DNA of 64,000 nucleotides from Woeseia sp. (GCA_021773015.1 JAJFKW010000006.1:124001-188000); one strand, 5' to 3'. Positions 9,286 to 19,678 are shown, counted from the stretch's first letter. The notes: a model not told the origin generated them from the sequence alone. Made by a program: numbers and translations.

Positions 9286-9528
9286 TCAGGTCGCAGATGC
9301 GCCCAAAATTTGTTCGACGAGGCTTTGTGTCGCTTTCTCGGCAGACTTTTCACCGCGTAAAAGATAGGCTGCAAGCTGTGGATCCGACAGGTTCAAAAAT
9401 TGGCGAAATAACACTTTTTCTGCCTCTGAGCTCGTGATGTGCTTACGTTCAAGATATCGTTCTAGCAGAATGTCTAACTCACGCATACCACGCCGACACT
9501 GCCAGCGAAGTGCCGATTCTTCGCTCAT
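9286..9528 (-). CDS. sdhE: FAD assembly factor SdhE
   Basis: Small helical protein of 80 residues that promotes covalent attachment of FAD to SdhA (SDH5/SDHAF2 family). The conserved RGxxE motif is seen in CRRGMRELDILLERYL. The C-terminal half (FLNLSDPQLAAYLLRG) matches the family. It follows sdhB by 63 bases and precedes ygfX, which is the usual sdhE-ygfX pairing, here attached directly to the sdh operon. Confidence 0.95.
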   Translation of the reverse strand: MSEESALRWQCRRGMRELDILLERYLERKHITSSEAEKVLFRQFLNLSDPQLAAYLLRGEKSAEKATQSLVEQILGASAT

Positions 9529-9591
9529 GATTGCCGCCGTTTCGATGTTAGTGGGTAAGCAGACACTACTGTCCGCAACAAAATTGGCCGC

Positions 9592-10374
9592 CTAGTGGCG
9601 ACGCTCAACTAGAAGCTTCTTCGTCTCCGCAATTGCCCGTGCGGGATTAAGTCCTTTTGGGCAAGTCTGCGTGCAATTCATAATTGTATGGCAGCGATAC
9701 AAGCGGAATGGATCCTCTAAGTCATCTAGCCGCTCACCGGTCGCCTCGTCGCGACTGTCGACCAACCAACGATACGCAGCAAGCAACGCGGCAGGCCCCA
9801 AATAGCGATCGCTATTCCACCAATAACTTGGGCAGCTTGTCGAGCAGCAGGCACACAGTATGCAAGCCGCTGGTTCGTCGATTTTCTCTTGATCTTCCTT
9901 GCTTTGTAGGCGTTCGCGATCAGGAGGCGCGGGTGTTCGTGACTGAAGCCATGGTTTGATCGAAGCGTATTGTGCGTAAAAGTTGGTTAGATCTGGCACC
10001 AAATCTTTGACCACTGGCATATGCGGAAGCGGGTATATTTTCACATCACCGTTGATGTCAGACGACGCAACCGTGCAGGCCAAGGTATTGCCGCCATCAA
10101 TGTTCATCGCACAGGAGCCGCAGATACCCTCGCGGCAGGACCGACGAAAAGTCAGGGTCGGATCAATTTCGTTCTTGATCTTAATAAGTGCATCAAGAAC
10201 CATCGGGCCGCAGGTAGCCATGTCGACCTCGTAGGTATCGATCCTAGGGTTTTCACCGGAATCGGGGTCATAACGATAGACAGCGAAGCGCCGAACACTC
10301 GATGCAGATGCAGGTGCTGCATAGTGATTGCCCTTCTTGATGCGCGAATTTGGCGGCAGTCTAAACTCAGCCAC
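9592..10374 (-). CDS. sdhB: Succinate dehydrogenase iron-sulfur subunit
   Basis: Electron-transfer subunit of complex II carrying 2Fe-2S, 4Fe-4S and 3Fe-4S clusters. An N-terminal ferredoxin domain has [16 protein letters not shown]. The C-terminal cluster motifs are [17 protein letters not shown] and [17 protein letters not shown]. It has 260 residues from a GTG (10372-10374) with a strong AAGGAG seven bases upstream. The sequence, including [18 protein letters not shown], resembles the mitochondrial/alphaproteobacterial type rather than the E. coli type. The 119-base gap after sdhA has no gene. Confidence 0.97.
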   Translation of the reverse strand: MAEFRLPPNSRIKKGNHYAAPASASSVRRFAVYRYDPDSGENPRIDTYEVDMATCGPMVLDALIKIKNEIDPTLTFRRSCREGICGSCAMNIDGGNTLACTVASSDINGDVKIYPLPHMPVVKDLVPDLTNFYAQYASIKPWLQSRTPAPPDRERLQSKEDQEKIDEPAACILCACCSTSCPSYWWNSDRYLGPAALLAAYRWLVDSRDEATGERLDDLEDPFRLYRCHTIMNCTQTCPKGLNPARAIAETKKLLVERRH

Positions 10375-10493
10375 ATTTCACTCCTTTTGCTGTAACAAAA
10401 CCGCACGTATTCGATACGGTATTTTCATCCGAGACGTTTCGGCTACGCCCAACTTCCAATGCCACGCCGCGATTCACGCTAGCCATGCTTCGC

Positions 10494-12278
10494 CTAGTAC
10501 ACACGCGCTTTCGGCGGAACCGCTTCCACCTCGTCTGTCATTGTATTTTCATGTACCGGCCGATAATCGATCGCGACGGCGCCAGCCGTATCGACCCACG
10601 ACAGCGTGTGTTTCATCCAATTTTCGTCGTCACGATCTGGATAATCCTCGCGGGCATGTGCGCCTCGACTTTCCAATCGATTGACCGCAGAGTTAATCGT
10701 AGCGGTCGCGTTCAGCAGCAAGTTCTCCAGTTCCATGGTTTCGACCAAATCCGTATTCCAGATCATTGAGCGGTCCGTGACGGCAACATCGGCGAAACCA
10801 TCAAATGTTTTAGCCAGCATTTCCGCACCCTCTGCAAGGGACTCGCCAGTGCGAAAAACAGCCGCGTGGTTTTGCATTATTTTCTGCATTTCCAAACGCA
10901 ACTCAGCCGTAGACTTAGCACCATCGGCCGTGCGCAATTTCTCGATCCGTTGAACACTGTTGTTGCCCGCATCGTCCGGCAGCGAAGTATGGCGTGCTCC
11001 AGGCTGCATCGTTTCCGCACAGAAAGCTGCAGCCGCTCTACCAAATACCACCAAATCGAGCAGCGAGTTCGAGCCCAATCGATTCGCACCATGAACCGAT
11101 ACGCAGGCCGCTTCACCGACTGCCATCAACCCAGGGACGACCGCTTCCGGATCGCCGTCGCGCGCAGTGACAACTTCTCCGTTGTAATTTGCAGGAATTC
11201 CGCCCATGTTGTAGTGCACTGTGGGCAGCACCGGTATAGGGGCTTTGCGCACATCGACTGCCGCGAATATTCGTGCGGACTCCGCAATACCGGGCAATCG
11301 TTCTTCAATGACTTCGGGACCCAGATGCTCCAAATGTAGGTTAATGTGGTCTTTGTGTTCGCCCACACCGCGCCCCTCATTGATCTCTATCGTCATCGAG
11401 CGACTGACGACATCTCGCGATGCCAAGTCTTTCGCGTTTGGCGCGTACCGCTCCATGAACCGCTCACCTTCGGAGTTCGTCAAATAACCACCCTCGCCTC
11501 GTGAGCCTTCGGTGATCAGCATACCCGCGCCGTAAATACCCGTTGGATGAAATTGTACGAACTCCATATCCTGGACTGGCAATCCTGCACGTAAGACCAT
11601 CGCACTTCCGTCGCCAGTACAGGTGTGCGCCGAGGTGCACGAGAAATACGCGCGGCCGTATCCACCAGTTGCCAAGATAATTTTATGGGCCCGAAAACGA
11701 TGCAATTTGCCGGTCGCCAGATCAATCGCCACCACACCACGGCAAACGCCGTCGTCCATGATCAAATCAACCGCAAAATATTCTATATAAAATTCAGCAT
11801 CGTGCTTCAGGGATTGCTGATAGAGCGTGTGCAACATCGCATGTCCGGTTCGATCCGCGGCAGCACAAGTTCTGTGGGCGGTACCTTCGCCGTAATGTGT
11901 TGTCATGCCGCCAAACGGACGCTGGTATATTCGCCCCTCTTCGGTGCGCGAAAACGGAACGCCATAGTGTTCCAACTCAATTACCGCGTCCGGCGCTTCC
12001 TTGCACATGTACTCAATTGCATCCTGATCACCTAACCAATCGGATCCTTTGATCGTGTCGTACATGTGCCAACGCCAATCGTCTTCACCCATGTTACCGA
12101 GCGACGCGCTAATCCCTCCCTGGGCCGCAACCGTGTGGCTTCGAGTCGGAAATACTTTAGTGATACAGGCGGTTTGAAACCCTTGTTGTGCCAAACCGAA
12201 TGTCGCCCGAAGGCCAGCCCCTCCGGCACCAATGACCACAACATCGTAGCTATGCTCAACATATTCTTGCCCGCTCAT
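10494..12278 (-). CDS. sdhA: Succinate dehydrogenase flavoprotein subunit
   Basis: Catalytic subunit oxidising succinate to fumarate. It has 594 residues. The dinucleotide-binding loop is [13 protein letters not shown], the FAD-attachment His48 is in [16 protein letters not shown], and the substrate-site segment [15 protein letters not shown] follows. The conserved block [20 protein letters not shown] is also present. Its start overlaps the sdhD stop by 4 bases, so the membrane and catalytic genes are coupled. Covalent FAD loading would be helped by SdhE and the SDHAF4-like protein from the same operon. Confidence 0.98.
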   Translation of the reverse strand: MSGQEYVEHSYDVVVIGAGGAGLRATFGLAQQGFQTACITKVFPTRSHTVAAQGGISASLGNMGEDDWRWHMYDTIKGSDWLGDQDAIEYMCKEAPDAVIELEHYGVPFSRTEEGRIYQRPFGGMTTHYGEGTAHRTCAAADRTGHAMLHTLYQQSLKHDAEFYIEYFAVDLIMDDGVCRGVVAIDLATGKLHRFRAHKIILATGGYGRAYFSCTSAHTCTGDGSAMVLRAGLPVQDMEFVQFHPTGIYGAGMLITEGSRGEGGYLTNSEGERFMERYAPNAKDLASRDVVSRSMTIEINEGRGVGEHKDHINLHLEHLGPEVIEERLPGIAESARIFAAVDVRKAPIPVLPTVHYNMGGIPANYNGEVVTARDGDPEAVVPGLMAVGEAACVSVHGANRLGSNSLLDLVVFGRAAAAFCAETMQPGARHTSLPDDAGNNSVQRIEKLRTADGAKSTAELRLEMQKIMQNHAAVFRTGESLAEGAEMLAKTFDGFADVAVTDRSMIWNTDLVETMELENLLLNATATINSAVNRLESRGAHAREDYPDRDDENWMKHTLSWVDTAGAVAIDYRPVHENTMTDEVEAVPPKARVY

Positions 12279-12661
12279 TCCTGAGCTCCGAAGGCAATTT
12301 TGAGTATCGAGAACACGGCGGCCAATGCGACAAACAAATGCGCAAAATTACTTAGAATAATTGCCGTAACCTTAATAAAGGCACCGCCGACGTAGTCCTC
12401 AACGATGACTTGTATACCCAGTTTGGAATGGTAGGCCAATGTCAGGCAAAGAAAGATCAGCGACACGCTGTTGAATGGCAGGCGCAGCCAGTGAATGAGG
12501 TCGAGATACTGGAGACTTTCTATGCGCCAAAGCGCGATCACGAACCAAAGACCGAGCACCAGTAGCGCCAGTGCGGAAAGCCGTTGCCCCCAAAAATGCT
12601 CAGTTCCGTCTTTCGCAGATCCTGATCCGAGCACATGGCTCAACGGAGATCTTAAATTCAT
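12275..12661 (-). CDS. sdhD: Succinate dehydrogenase membrane anchor subunit SdhD
   Basis: Hydrophobic anchor of complex II, 128 residues with three transmembrane helices. The second helix carries the haem-b ligand motif, seen as [16 protein letters not shown] (HxxxG...DY). The loop sequence is weakly conserved, as is normal. It sits between sdhC and sdhA, overlapping sdhA by 4 bases and lying 20 bases after sdhC. Together with SdhC it forms the quinone-reduction site. Confidence 0.93.
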   Translation of the reverse strand: MNLRSPLSHVLGSGSAKDGTEHFWGQRLSALALLVLGLWFVIALWRIESLQYLDLIHWLRLPFNSVSLIFLCLTLAYHSKLGIQVIVEDYVGGAFIKVTAIILSNFAHLFVALAAVFSILKIAFGAQE

Positions 12662-12681
12662 GATTTATATGGACCTTATAT

Positions 12682-13053
12682 TCAAATCAGCCAGTATGCG
12701 GCAGTCAAACCGAACGTCAGCACCAGAACAAACCAGGCCGAGGTATTGGCCTGCGATTTTTCCAGACCAAGCCCGACATCCCAAAACAAATGGCGTACGC
12801 CATTGGCTAGATGGAAGAAAAACGAGAAACTCCAGCCAATTAACAGCACCTTGCCAAACAAATTATCCAACAAGTCGGTAAAGTCCGCGTATGCGGCGCT
12901 GCCCGACGCCGCGCTGATTAACCACAGCGCCATCGCCACAAAGCCGAGTGACAGTGCTGCCCCAGTTGCACGATGCAATATGGACAATGTCATGGTAATT
13001 GGCCAACGGTAAACCGTCAGGTGAGGCGAAATGGGTCTGGATTGGTTCGTCAT
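12682..13053 (-). CDS. sdhC: Succinate dehydrogenase cytochrome b556 subunit SdhC
   Basis: Membrane subunit binding haem b and ubiquinone. From the ATG at 13053 it has 123 residues, with the characteristic start RPISPHLTVYRWPITMTLSI followed by LHRATG. The later segment FFFHLANGVRHLFWDVG carries the haem-ligand His and the conserved RHLxWD box. A longer frame to 13101 exists, but its first 16 residues do not look like SdhC. It follows the SDHAF4-like gene by 77 bases. Confidence 0.95.
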   Translation of the reverse strand: MTNQSRPISPHLTVYRWPITMTLSILHRATGAALSLGFVAMALWLISAASGSAAYADFTDLLDNLFGKVLLIGWSFSFFFHLANGVRHLFWDVGLGLEKSQANTSAWFVLVLTFGLTAAYWLI

Positions 13054-13130
13054 TCGGAATGTTCTCAGCGGTCGTCCGTTAGTTGACCCCGCACAATGCA
13101 CTATTTATTACAAAATTTAGATTACCGCCG

Positions 13131-13325
13131 TCAAAAGTCGATGCAGCGGCCATTTTTCTCCCAATCGCCATATCGAGTAGGATCGGGACCATCTCGTCCG
13201 CCGATCTCTTTCGCTGGCGTGGCTTGAACTTGCTCTTTATTTATGATTTTTTTTGGCGCAGCATCCTCCGCTAGAGGTGCATCTGATTTGTCCTCATCAA
13301 TCACATTGGTTTCCGCATCTGGCAT
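13131..13325 (-). CDS. SDHAF4-like succinate dehydrogenase assembly factor (DUF1674)
   Basis: Very small protein, about 64 residues from the ATG at 13325. Its C-terminus GRDGPDPTRYGDWEKNGRCI matches the DUF1674/SDHAF4 (Sdh8) family. In mitochondria this factor binds flavinylated SdhA, protects it from autoxidation and helps it join SdhB. The N-terminal half is acidic and probably disordered. It is the first gene of the sdh operon, which supports the function. It may be missed by annotation because of its size. Confidence 0.85.
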   Translation of the reverse strand: MPDAETNVIDEDKSDAPLAEDAAPKKIINKEQVQATPAKEIGGRDGPDPTRYGDWEKNGRCIDF

Positions 13326-13415
13326 GACGGGAATTATGCCAGAGTGGACTACGAGATGCAGGTTGCGCACAAAACCTCATGTCAGGCGAAATAACTCGAA
13401 TAAGGGCAATTATCA

Positions 13416-14273
13416 TTGTATGAACTCGTAAAAGTTGCCGGCAATGACGCCGAATCGTTTTTGCAAGGCCAGCTTACGCAGGACCTGCGATTACTGGGTA
13501 GCGACGCATCGCTGCGGGCCGCGTGGTGTAATGCCAAGGGACGTGTGTTTTCAACACTGCGCTTGCTGAAATTGGACGCAGCGATAGGACTGATCGTTCC
13601 CGACGATCTAGCTGCGGAGATCGTTCAGCGACTTTCCATGTTCGTGCTTCGCGCCGACGTCAATGTTTCGCTAGTCGATAATTGGCGCTGCGCCGCCGTA
13701 TCGATCAATTCCCCTGAAGATGCTGCGGCCAACCCAGGCTCGCTACCCGCAAAAGTGGTCGGCGCCCGGGCCGATATTGACGGTACAATACTCGTGTGTC
13801 TCAACGAATACCCTTACGTGATCGAAATTATGGGAGACAGGATCCACGATACACTGCGCGACCTAGATTTATCAGAAGACGAATTGCTAAGCCGAGATCA
13901 ATGGCACGCAGCAATCGTAGATTCTGCCTTTGTGCGAATCGATAAAACTATCAGCGAGTCATTCACGCCGCACATGCTGGGTCTAAATTTTGCTGGCGCA
14001 ATCAGTTTCGAAAAAGGCTGCTACAGCGGCCAGGAAATCGTCGCCAGAACAGAGCATCTCGGTAAAAGCCCGCGGCGACTCGCGAGGTTTTTATGCGCTG
14101 CAGACAATGCGATAGGCGACAGCCTCACACTTGACGGGGACATCGTTGGCACCGTGGTATGCGCATCTAGCTCTAGCGTGCTCGCTGTCGTGAAAGACTC
14201 AATTGGCGCAACGCCATTAACGCTTAATGGCGGCGTTGCTGTGCGTGCCGCACTCTCCTGGGAAACAACGTAG
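13416..14273 (+). CDS. ygfZ: Folate-binding protein YgfZ
   Basis: Tetrahydrofolate-binding protein of the GcvT/COG0354 family that helps maintain iron-sulfur enzymes such as MiaB. It has 285 residues. The signature KGCYSGQEIVARTEHLGK, with the functional Cys, is near residues 198-215. The N-terminus VAGNDAESFLQGQLTQDL is family-typical. An in-frame stop at 13401-13403 leaves only the TTG at 13416 as a start ahead of this conserved region. It is divergent from the sdh operon (90-base gap), an association that fits Fe-S support for SdhB. Confidence 0.93.
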   Translation: MYELVKVAGNDAESFLQGQLTQDLRLLGSDASLRAAWCNAKGRVFSTLRLLKLDAAIGLIVPDDLAAEIVQRLSMFVLRADVNVSLVDNWRCAAVSINSPEDAAANPGSLPAKVVGARADIDGTILVCLNEYPYVIEIMGDRIHDTLRDLDLSEDELLSRDQWHAAIVDSAFVRIDKTISESFTPHMLGLNFAGAISFEKGCYSGQEIVARTEHLGKSPRRLARFLCAADNAIGDSLTLDGDIVGTVVCASSSSVLAVVKDSIGATPLTLNGGVAVRAALSWETT

Positions 14274-14311
14274 TCTGCTGCAGTTTGCCGTCCAATGGCT
14301 TGCAGCAATCT

Positions 14312-15814
14312 TCAATCAAACACCTCAGGGCGCATGTGTGGGAACAACAAGACGTCGCGAATTGATGGCGAATCCGTAAACAGCATGACCAAACGATCGA
14401 TGCCGACGCCAAGTCCGGCGGTAGGCGGTAAGCCATATTCAAGGGCGCGAATATAATCCGCGTCGAACGCCATCGCCTCATCGTCTCCCGCGTCTTTATT
14501 TGCAACTTGTTGCTTGAATCGCTCCGCCTGATCCTCGGAATCATTGAGCTCCGAAAATCCGTTCGCTATTTCACGGCCAGCCACAAAAAACTCAAACCTG
14601 TCCGTAATAAACGGGTCATCGTCATTGCGCCGCGACAGTGGTGACACTTCGGTCGGGTACGCGGTAATAAAAGTTGGCTGGCGCAATTTAGACTCGCAAG
14701 TCTTCTCAAAAATCTCTATCTGAATTTTCCCGCTACCGTAGCCCGCTTCCACTTTGATTCCGAGATCATCAGCCATTTGATGAAGATACTCTCGATCACG
14801 TATTTTCGCCGTGTCAATCTGTGGGTTATTCGCAATGATCGCTTGCTCTATGGTCATTCTGTCGAACGCTTTCGCGAAATCAAACGTCTCATCCTGATAG
14901 CGTATCGTGGTTTCGCCGAGTATCGCTTGGGACATGCCGTGGAGTAGCGCCTCCACCATATCCATTAAGTCCTCATAATCGGCGTACGCGCGATACAACT
15001 CAAGCATGGTGAACTCGGGGTTGTGTTGTGTGGAAACTCCCTCATTGCGAAAATTCCGATTTATCTCGTACACTCGTTCGAAACCACCGACGGTCAGGCG
15101 CTTAAGGAATAATTCTGGCGCAATACGTAAATAAAGCGGCATGTCCAGTGCGTTGTGATGCGTCGTAAATGGTTTGGCGATCGCACCGCCCGGCGATGTC
15201 TGCATCATCGGCGTTTCAACTTCGAGGAAATCCTGCGACTCTAGAAACGACCTGATGTAGGTAACGATTCTCGAACGGCGCCGAAATACTCGCCGACTGT
15301 GATCATTCATGATCAAGTCAACATAACGGCGACGATAGCGCGTCTCCTGATCTGCCAAGCCGTGAAATTTCTCCGGCAGTGGCCGCAGCGACTTGGTCAG
15401 TAACCTTACTGAATCGCTCATCACAGTTAACTCGCCCGTTTGTGTTTTAAACAGGAACCCGCTCGAACCAACAATATCGCCGACATCCCACTTCTTAAAC
15501 TCCTGGTAGACACCCTCTGGAAGCCGATCGCGTTCGAGACGCAGCTGAATTTGTCCTGTCCGATCCTGTAGCTTGACGAAACTGCTCTTACCCATCACTC
15601 GCTTGGCCATCATGCGACCCGCCACGCTGACTTCGATGTTCTCTTTTCGCAGATGATCGTCTTCGTGTTGCCCGTAAGTATTGTGCAACTCATCAGCAAT
15701 CGCGTTACGGCGAAAATCGTTCGGATACGCGTTACCCCTACTCCGAAGCTCTGTGAGTTTACGACGGCGCTCTGTGATTAGCGCGTTTTCATCTGGTTTT
15801 TTTTGATCAGCCAC
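14312..15814 (-). CDS. lysS: Lysyl-tRNA synthetase (class II)
   Basis: Charges tRNA-Lys. It has 500 residues. The N-terminal OB anticodon domain ([20 protein letters not shown]) is followed by a class II core. Motif 2 is in [20 protein letters not shown] and motif 3 in [17 protein letters not shown]. The start is a GTG (15812-15814) immediately following the prfB TAA, so it is translationally coupled to prfB. The prfB-lysS order is widely conserved. Confidence 0.98.
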   Translation of the reverse strand: MADQKKPDENALITERRRKLTELRSRGNAYPNDFRRNAIADELHNTYGQHEDDHLRKENIEVSVAGRMMAKRVMGKSSFVKLQDRTGQIQLRLERDRLPEGVYQEFKKWDVGDIVGSSGFLFKTQTGELTVMSDSVRLLTKSLRPLPEKFHGLADQETRYRRRYVDLIMNDHSRRVFRRRSRIVTYIRSFLESQDFLEVETPMMQTSPGGAIAKPFTTHHNALDMPLYLRIAPELFLKRLTVGGFERVYEINRNFRNEGVSTQHNPEFTMLELYRAYADYEDLMDMVEALLHGMSQAILGETTIRYQDETFDFAKAFDRMTIEQAIIANNPQIDTAKIRDREYLHQMADDLGIKVEAGYGSGKIQIEIFEKTCESKLRQPTFITAYPTEVSPLSRRNDDDPFITDRFEFFVAGREIANGFSELNDSEDQAERFKQQVANKDAGDDEAMAFDADYIRALEYGLPPTAGLGVGIDRLVMLFTDSPSIRDVLLFPHMRPEVFD

Positions 15815-16910
15815 TTACAATCCTTGCTTTAGGCTCGCCTCAATGAAGAGGTCGAGACCACCATCTAGTACTGCTTGAGTGTTACCGGTTTCAACGCTTG
15901 TACGCAAATCTTTTATACGACTTTGGTCAAGCACGTAAGAACGAATCTGATGCCCCCAACCGACATCTGCCTTGCTGTCTTCGACTTCTGACGCAACAGC
16001 GCGTCGATTTTGCAATTCCAACTCATACAGTTTCGCTTTGAGCTGTTTCATCGCAGTTGCCTTATTCTTGTGCTGCGATCGATCATTTTGACACTGCACA
16101 ACGGTATTGGTTGGCAAATGCGTAATGCGTACCGCCGATTCGGTACGGTTGACATGCTGACCACCTGCTCCACTCGCACGATATACATCAATACGCAAAT
16201 CGGACGGATCGACTTCAACATCGATATCGTCGTCAACTTCAGGAGACACAAATACGGACGCAAAAGATGTGTGTCGACGGTTGCCGGAATCGAAAGGCGA
16301 CTTTCGTACCAACCTGTGCACGCCGGTTTCAGTACGCAGCCAACCGTAGGCATGCTCACCGTCGATTTTTATCGTGGCACTCTTGATACCCGCCACTTCT
16401 CCATCCGATGCCTCAATCAGCTCAGCCTTGAAGTCGTGCGTCTCCGCCCAACGCAGGTACATACGGAGTATCATTTCAGCCCAGTCTTGGGCCTCCGTTC
16501 CGCCGGCCCCCGATTGAATATCCACGAACGCATTACTCGCATCCATTTCACCAGCAAACATGCGGCGAAACTCCAGGCCAGCCACGACGCTTTCGAAACG
16601 AGTTAAATCCCCGTCTATTTCTGTAATTGTCGCTACATCGTCTTCGTCGATAGCGAGCACAAGTAGCTCGTCAGCATCGCGAATTCCGTCACGTAATTCC
16701 GCTAGCGAATCAACAATCTGCCCCAGCGTCGAACGTTCCCTGCCCAATGCTTGCGCTCGTTCGGGATCGCTCCAGATATCAGGCTGCTCGAGTTCACGTT
16801 GAACCTCAGTCAGTCGCTCAGCCTTGGCATCGAAGTCAAAGGTACCCCCTCAACGCTTCTGTGCGCTTTGCCAGATCGGCGATCTGCAGTTTGATTTGTG
16901 AAGTTTCCAT
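15815..16910 (-). CDS. prfB: Peptide chain release factor 2, with programmed +1 frameshift
   Basis: Release factor recognising UAA and UGA. The first 24 codons (ATG at 16908-16910: [20 protein letters not shown], then RGYL) end in TGA at 16836-16838. Skipping one T lets reading continue as [12 protein letters not shown] into the long frame, for 364 residues in all. The SPF stop-codon motif is in [13 protein letters not shown] and the catalytic GGQ in [15 protein letters not shown]. The internal stop is the normal autoregulatory frameshift, not damage. It is coupled to lysS downstream. Confidence 0.97.
16836..16850 (-). promoter_or_regulatory. prfB programmed frameshift site
   Basis: On the minus strand an internal Shine-Dalgarno AGGGGG (16845-16850) is followed by TAC CTT TGA C. 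This is essentially the classic E. coli arrangement (AGGGGG, three bases, CTT TGA C). A pause at UGA when RF2 is scarce lets the peptidyl-tRNA slip +1 on CUU, so RF2 controls its own synthesis. Confidence 0.95.
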
Positions 16911-16960
16911 GGATTAGCCGAGGGCGAAAATCGCGGCATATTAGCACGTGTAATCTTTGC

Positions 16961-18664
16961 TCACGAGACGTTTACTATTTGCTCTACGACAAGTTGCGGC
17001 GATTCAATTCCGCGGAACTCGTTTACATCCAGCCGGTACGCCAATTCGACAACACCGCGCGTTTCTGCAGCACTCTGATTGAACGCAATTGCCGCGAGAC
17101 TTGCCCCTCCGGATTCAGGCTGAACCTGCAGTTTAAGGTGATTTTCGCCAACGACACGTCGATCACTTACCGTAAATCGACCACTAAACAGTGGCTCTGG
17201 AAAGCCTGCACCCCAGGGACCGGAATCACGCAAGAGTTTCGCGAACCGCAAAGTCAGCGACGTGTCGGGCAACGCCCCATCTGTATAAATCGCGCCACTA
17301 AAATCCGCAGCTGGATACATTTCGCGCAGCTTACCGGAAGCTGCGTCTTTGAAGATCCGCAAGTTCTTTTCTGGCAATGTGAGACCCGCGGCCATCGCAT
17401 GGCCGCCAAATTTCTCAATCAAACTTGGATTACTTGTGGATATTGCCTCGAGCAGATCTCGAATGTGTACGCCCGCAATCGAGCGCGCTGACCCTTTCAA
17501 TAGGCCGTCGCGTTCCTGCGCGAACGCGATTACCGGTCGATGGCAGCGATCTTTCACACGCGATGCAACCAGCCCGACGATACCTTGGTGCCAAGACGGA
17601 TCATAAACACAGACGCATGGTGGTAATGACGTCGCATCCATTTTATCGACGACAGTGAACGCTTGATCGCGCATTGTCGTCTCTAGCGTTCGGCGTTCAC
17701 GATTTATGCGATCAAGATCGGCGGCCAGTTTTTCGGCGGTTGCCAAATCATCTGTAAGCAGACATTCGATGCCAATCGACATGTCATCTAACCTGCCAGC
17801 GGCGTTAAGTCTAGGGCCTACTGCAAACCCCAGATCAGTGCTAGCTATTCGGGTGACATCTCGCTTGGCGATGCACAATAGCGCCTGTATACCCGCAATG
17901 GTATTACGGCTCCTAATGCGCTGCAGACCCTGATTCACCAAGATGCGATTGTTATGATCAAGCGCTACTACGTCCGCGACCGTCCCAAGCGCAACCAGAT
18001 CAAGAAATTGCGCTGGAATTTTCGCAGCACCTGCTAATCCGTCTTCTTGCATGCGGCGCCCTAGCGCTGCCATTAAATAGAATGCAACGCCAACGCCCGC
18101 TAGATTGCCACTTTTGAAATGATTTTCCTTGAGGTTCGGATTCACGATTACTGCAGCACTCGGCAATAGCGGACCCGGCAAATGGTGATCTGTGACTAAT
18201 ACTTTTATCGCCAATTCATTAGCACGATCAACGCCGGCGATGCTGGAAACGCCATTATCAACCGTAACCAATAAGTCGGGATTTCGGGCCGCCGCAACAT
18301 CGACGATTTCCGGAGTCAGCCCGTAACCGAATTCGAAGCGGTTAGGCACCAGGTAGCCCACATTTGAAAAACCGAAGCCCTTTAGACAACGCATGACCAA
18401 TGCCGTACTTGTGGCACCATCCGCGTCGAAGTCGCCGATGATCATTACGTGCTTTTGCCGATGTTCCAGCAACAATTCGACTGCATCGGTGACCCGCTCC
18501 AACGAGCCTATCGGCAATAGTTTCGCCAAACTGTAGTCAAGCTCTCCCGCATGCGTGATATCACGATTAGCGTAAATACGAGAAATCACTGGATCTATTG
18601 AATCCAGCGAATCTACCGGCGCAGACGGCTGCCTCGGGAATACCGGCCGACTTACCTTATTCAT
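16961..18664 (-). CDS. recJ: Single-stranded-DNA exonuclease RecJ
   Basis: 5'-3' exonuclease of the DHH family used in RecF-pathway and mismatch repair. It has 567 residues. Motif I is in IIGDFDADGATSTALVMR, followed by VTVDNGVSS and the DHH motif VTDHHLPGP. The DHHA1 domain contains FGGHAMAAGLTL and an OB-fold follows. Its ATG overlaps the stop of the rpfE-like gene (ATGA), so they form one unit. RecO, its pathway partner, is also encoded in the window. Confidence 0.97.
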   Translation of the reverse strand: MNKVSRPVFPRQPSAPVDSLDSIDPVISRIYANRDITHAGELDYSLAKLLPIGSLERVTDAVELLLEHRQKHVMIIGDFDADGATSTALVMRCLKGFGFSNVGYLVPNRFEFGYGLTPEIVDVAAARNPDLLVTVDNGVSSIAGVDRANELAIKVLVTDHHLPGPLLPSAAVIVNPNLKENHFKSGNLAGVGVAFYLMAALGRRMQEDGLAGAAKIPAQFLDLVALGTVADVVALDHNNRILVNQGLQRIRSRNTIAGIQALLCIAKRDVTRIASTDLGFAVGPRLNAAGRLDDMSIGIECLLTDDLATAEKLAADLDRINRERRTLETTMRDQAFTVVDKMDATSLPPCVCVYDPSWHQGIVGLVASRVKDRCHRPVIAFAQERDGLLKGSARSIAGVHIRDLLEAISTSNPSLIEKFGGHAMAAGLTLPEKNLRIFKDAASGKLREMYPAADFSGAIYTDGALPDTSLTLRFAKLLRDSGPWGAGFPEPLFSGRFTVSDRRVVGENHLKLQVQPESGGASLAAIAFNQSAAETRGVVELAYRLDVNEFRGIESPQLVVEQIVNVS

Positions 18665-19638
18665 TCATTATCTTCCCTAAAAAGAGTGTTCGGCTTGCGC
18701 CGCCAAAACCGCCACTGGTCACGTCGCGTAAGCTCGATTTGTAGGCCATCGCGAAATATCAGCGAGAGGCGGCCGATTGCTTTTCTGCGTAATAATTGTC
18801 GCGCATCGTCTAGCCATTCATCCAAACTTCGATCAGAGCAATGGTCCAGCAGATCGGGTGCGACCGCTACAAATCCACGCTTCGATATTTCCGCACATTC
18901 AGTTAGCGAATTCGGCCACGACCGAATCAGTCCTTTGCAGCTAAGCCAATATCCTCGGAAAAGCGGATCGTTGCTAAAAAGCGGAAATATCGGTTTTGCC
19001 TGTGCTTGTGGAGCACGACCTCCACCCCATATCCAAAGTGAATTGATAGCGGGTAGGCGTGCGTTTTCGCGCTCACAGTTGAACTCCGATTCATGCAACG
19101 TCATTTGAATCTCGCTCGACAAGCTTTGATAGATTTTGTCGCCCGCAGCGTTTGGCATGAACTCGTCCGGCGGCATACCGTTGAGAATTTCCGGCGATGC
19201 CGTTGCGCTGGAAATTGCGTCGGTACAACGAAGGTAAATATTGCCACCTATCCTCGCAAAGTCGATATGCTCCGAGGCAACGTTTTCCTGAAGTAATTTC
19301 AGGATCTGGCGTATTTCTGCAGAGTCCAGCTGCGGATTCGGCATAGCATACAGTCGCAAATGGTCCAAGTTGGCTTGCAAGTGAATTGGGTCAGCTGCTG
19401 CCATCCACGCGCCGGAGCGTTCCTCAGTTTGCCCCCAAAATCTGAGCGACGCCAAGCCATCCTTGCAGAGTTCATGGTCCATCAATGGCAAGATCATATT
19501 TAGGTATTCCACCGTCGGTCGCGCCAATTCCCATTGACCAAGCCCGAGCCAACGACGCAATCCATGATCCGCAATTCGGCCTCCTCTCGCCGCCGGAAGA
19601 ATCATGATCGCATGCAAGTTCTTTTTCGATTGAGTCAC
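18661..19638 (-). CDS. RpfE-like cofactor-independent phosphoglycerate mutase family protein
   Basis: Protein of 325 residues starting with a GTG (MTQSKKNLHAIMILPAARGG). Recognisable blocks are SLWIWGGGRAP and the Trp/Gly-rich C-terminus. It resembles the RpfE-type regulatory protein encoded beside recJ in Xanthomonas (order prfB...recJ-rpfE), which databases place distantly in the phosphoglycerate-mutase superfamily. I see no clear catalytic metal-site pattern, and the biochemical role is unknown. Overlap with recJ argues for co-expression. The name rests mainly on position and overall resemblance. Confidence 0.65.
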   Translation of the reverse strand: MTQSKKNLHAIMILPAARGGRIADHGLRRWLGLGQWELARPTVEYLNMILPLMDHELCKDGLASLRFWGQTEERSGAWMAAADPIHLQANLDHLRLYAMPNPQLDSAEIRQILKLLQENVASEHIDFARIGGNIYLRCTDAISSATASPEILNGMPPDEFMPNAAGDKIYQSLSSEIQMTLHESEFNCERENARLPAINSLWIWGGGRAPQAQAKPIFPLFSNDPLFRGYWLSCKGLIRSWPNSLTECAEISKRGFVAVAPDLLDHCSDRSLDEWLDDARQLLRRKAIGRLSLIFRDGLQIELTRRDQWRFWRRKPNTLFREDNE

Positions 19639-19678
19639 AAGTACTTAATCAACAACAGCGCTGGGCTCAGCTAAAGGA

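Noticed and set aside
14274-14311. Inverted repeat GCTGCA/TGCAGC between ygfZ and lysS as a terminator
   Set aside because: The loop is 18 bases and there is no T tract. It may be chance.
16010-16606. 198-codon plus-strand frame opposite prfB
   Set aside because: Antisense to well-conserved RF2 sequence with no recognisable domain.
16836-16838. In-frame TGA in prfB as a sign of a pseudogene
   Set aside because: It sits in the standard programmed frameshift context and the downstream frame is intact.
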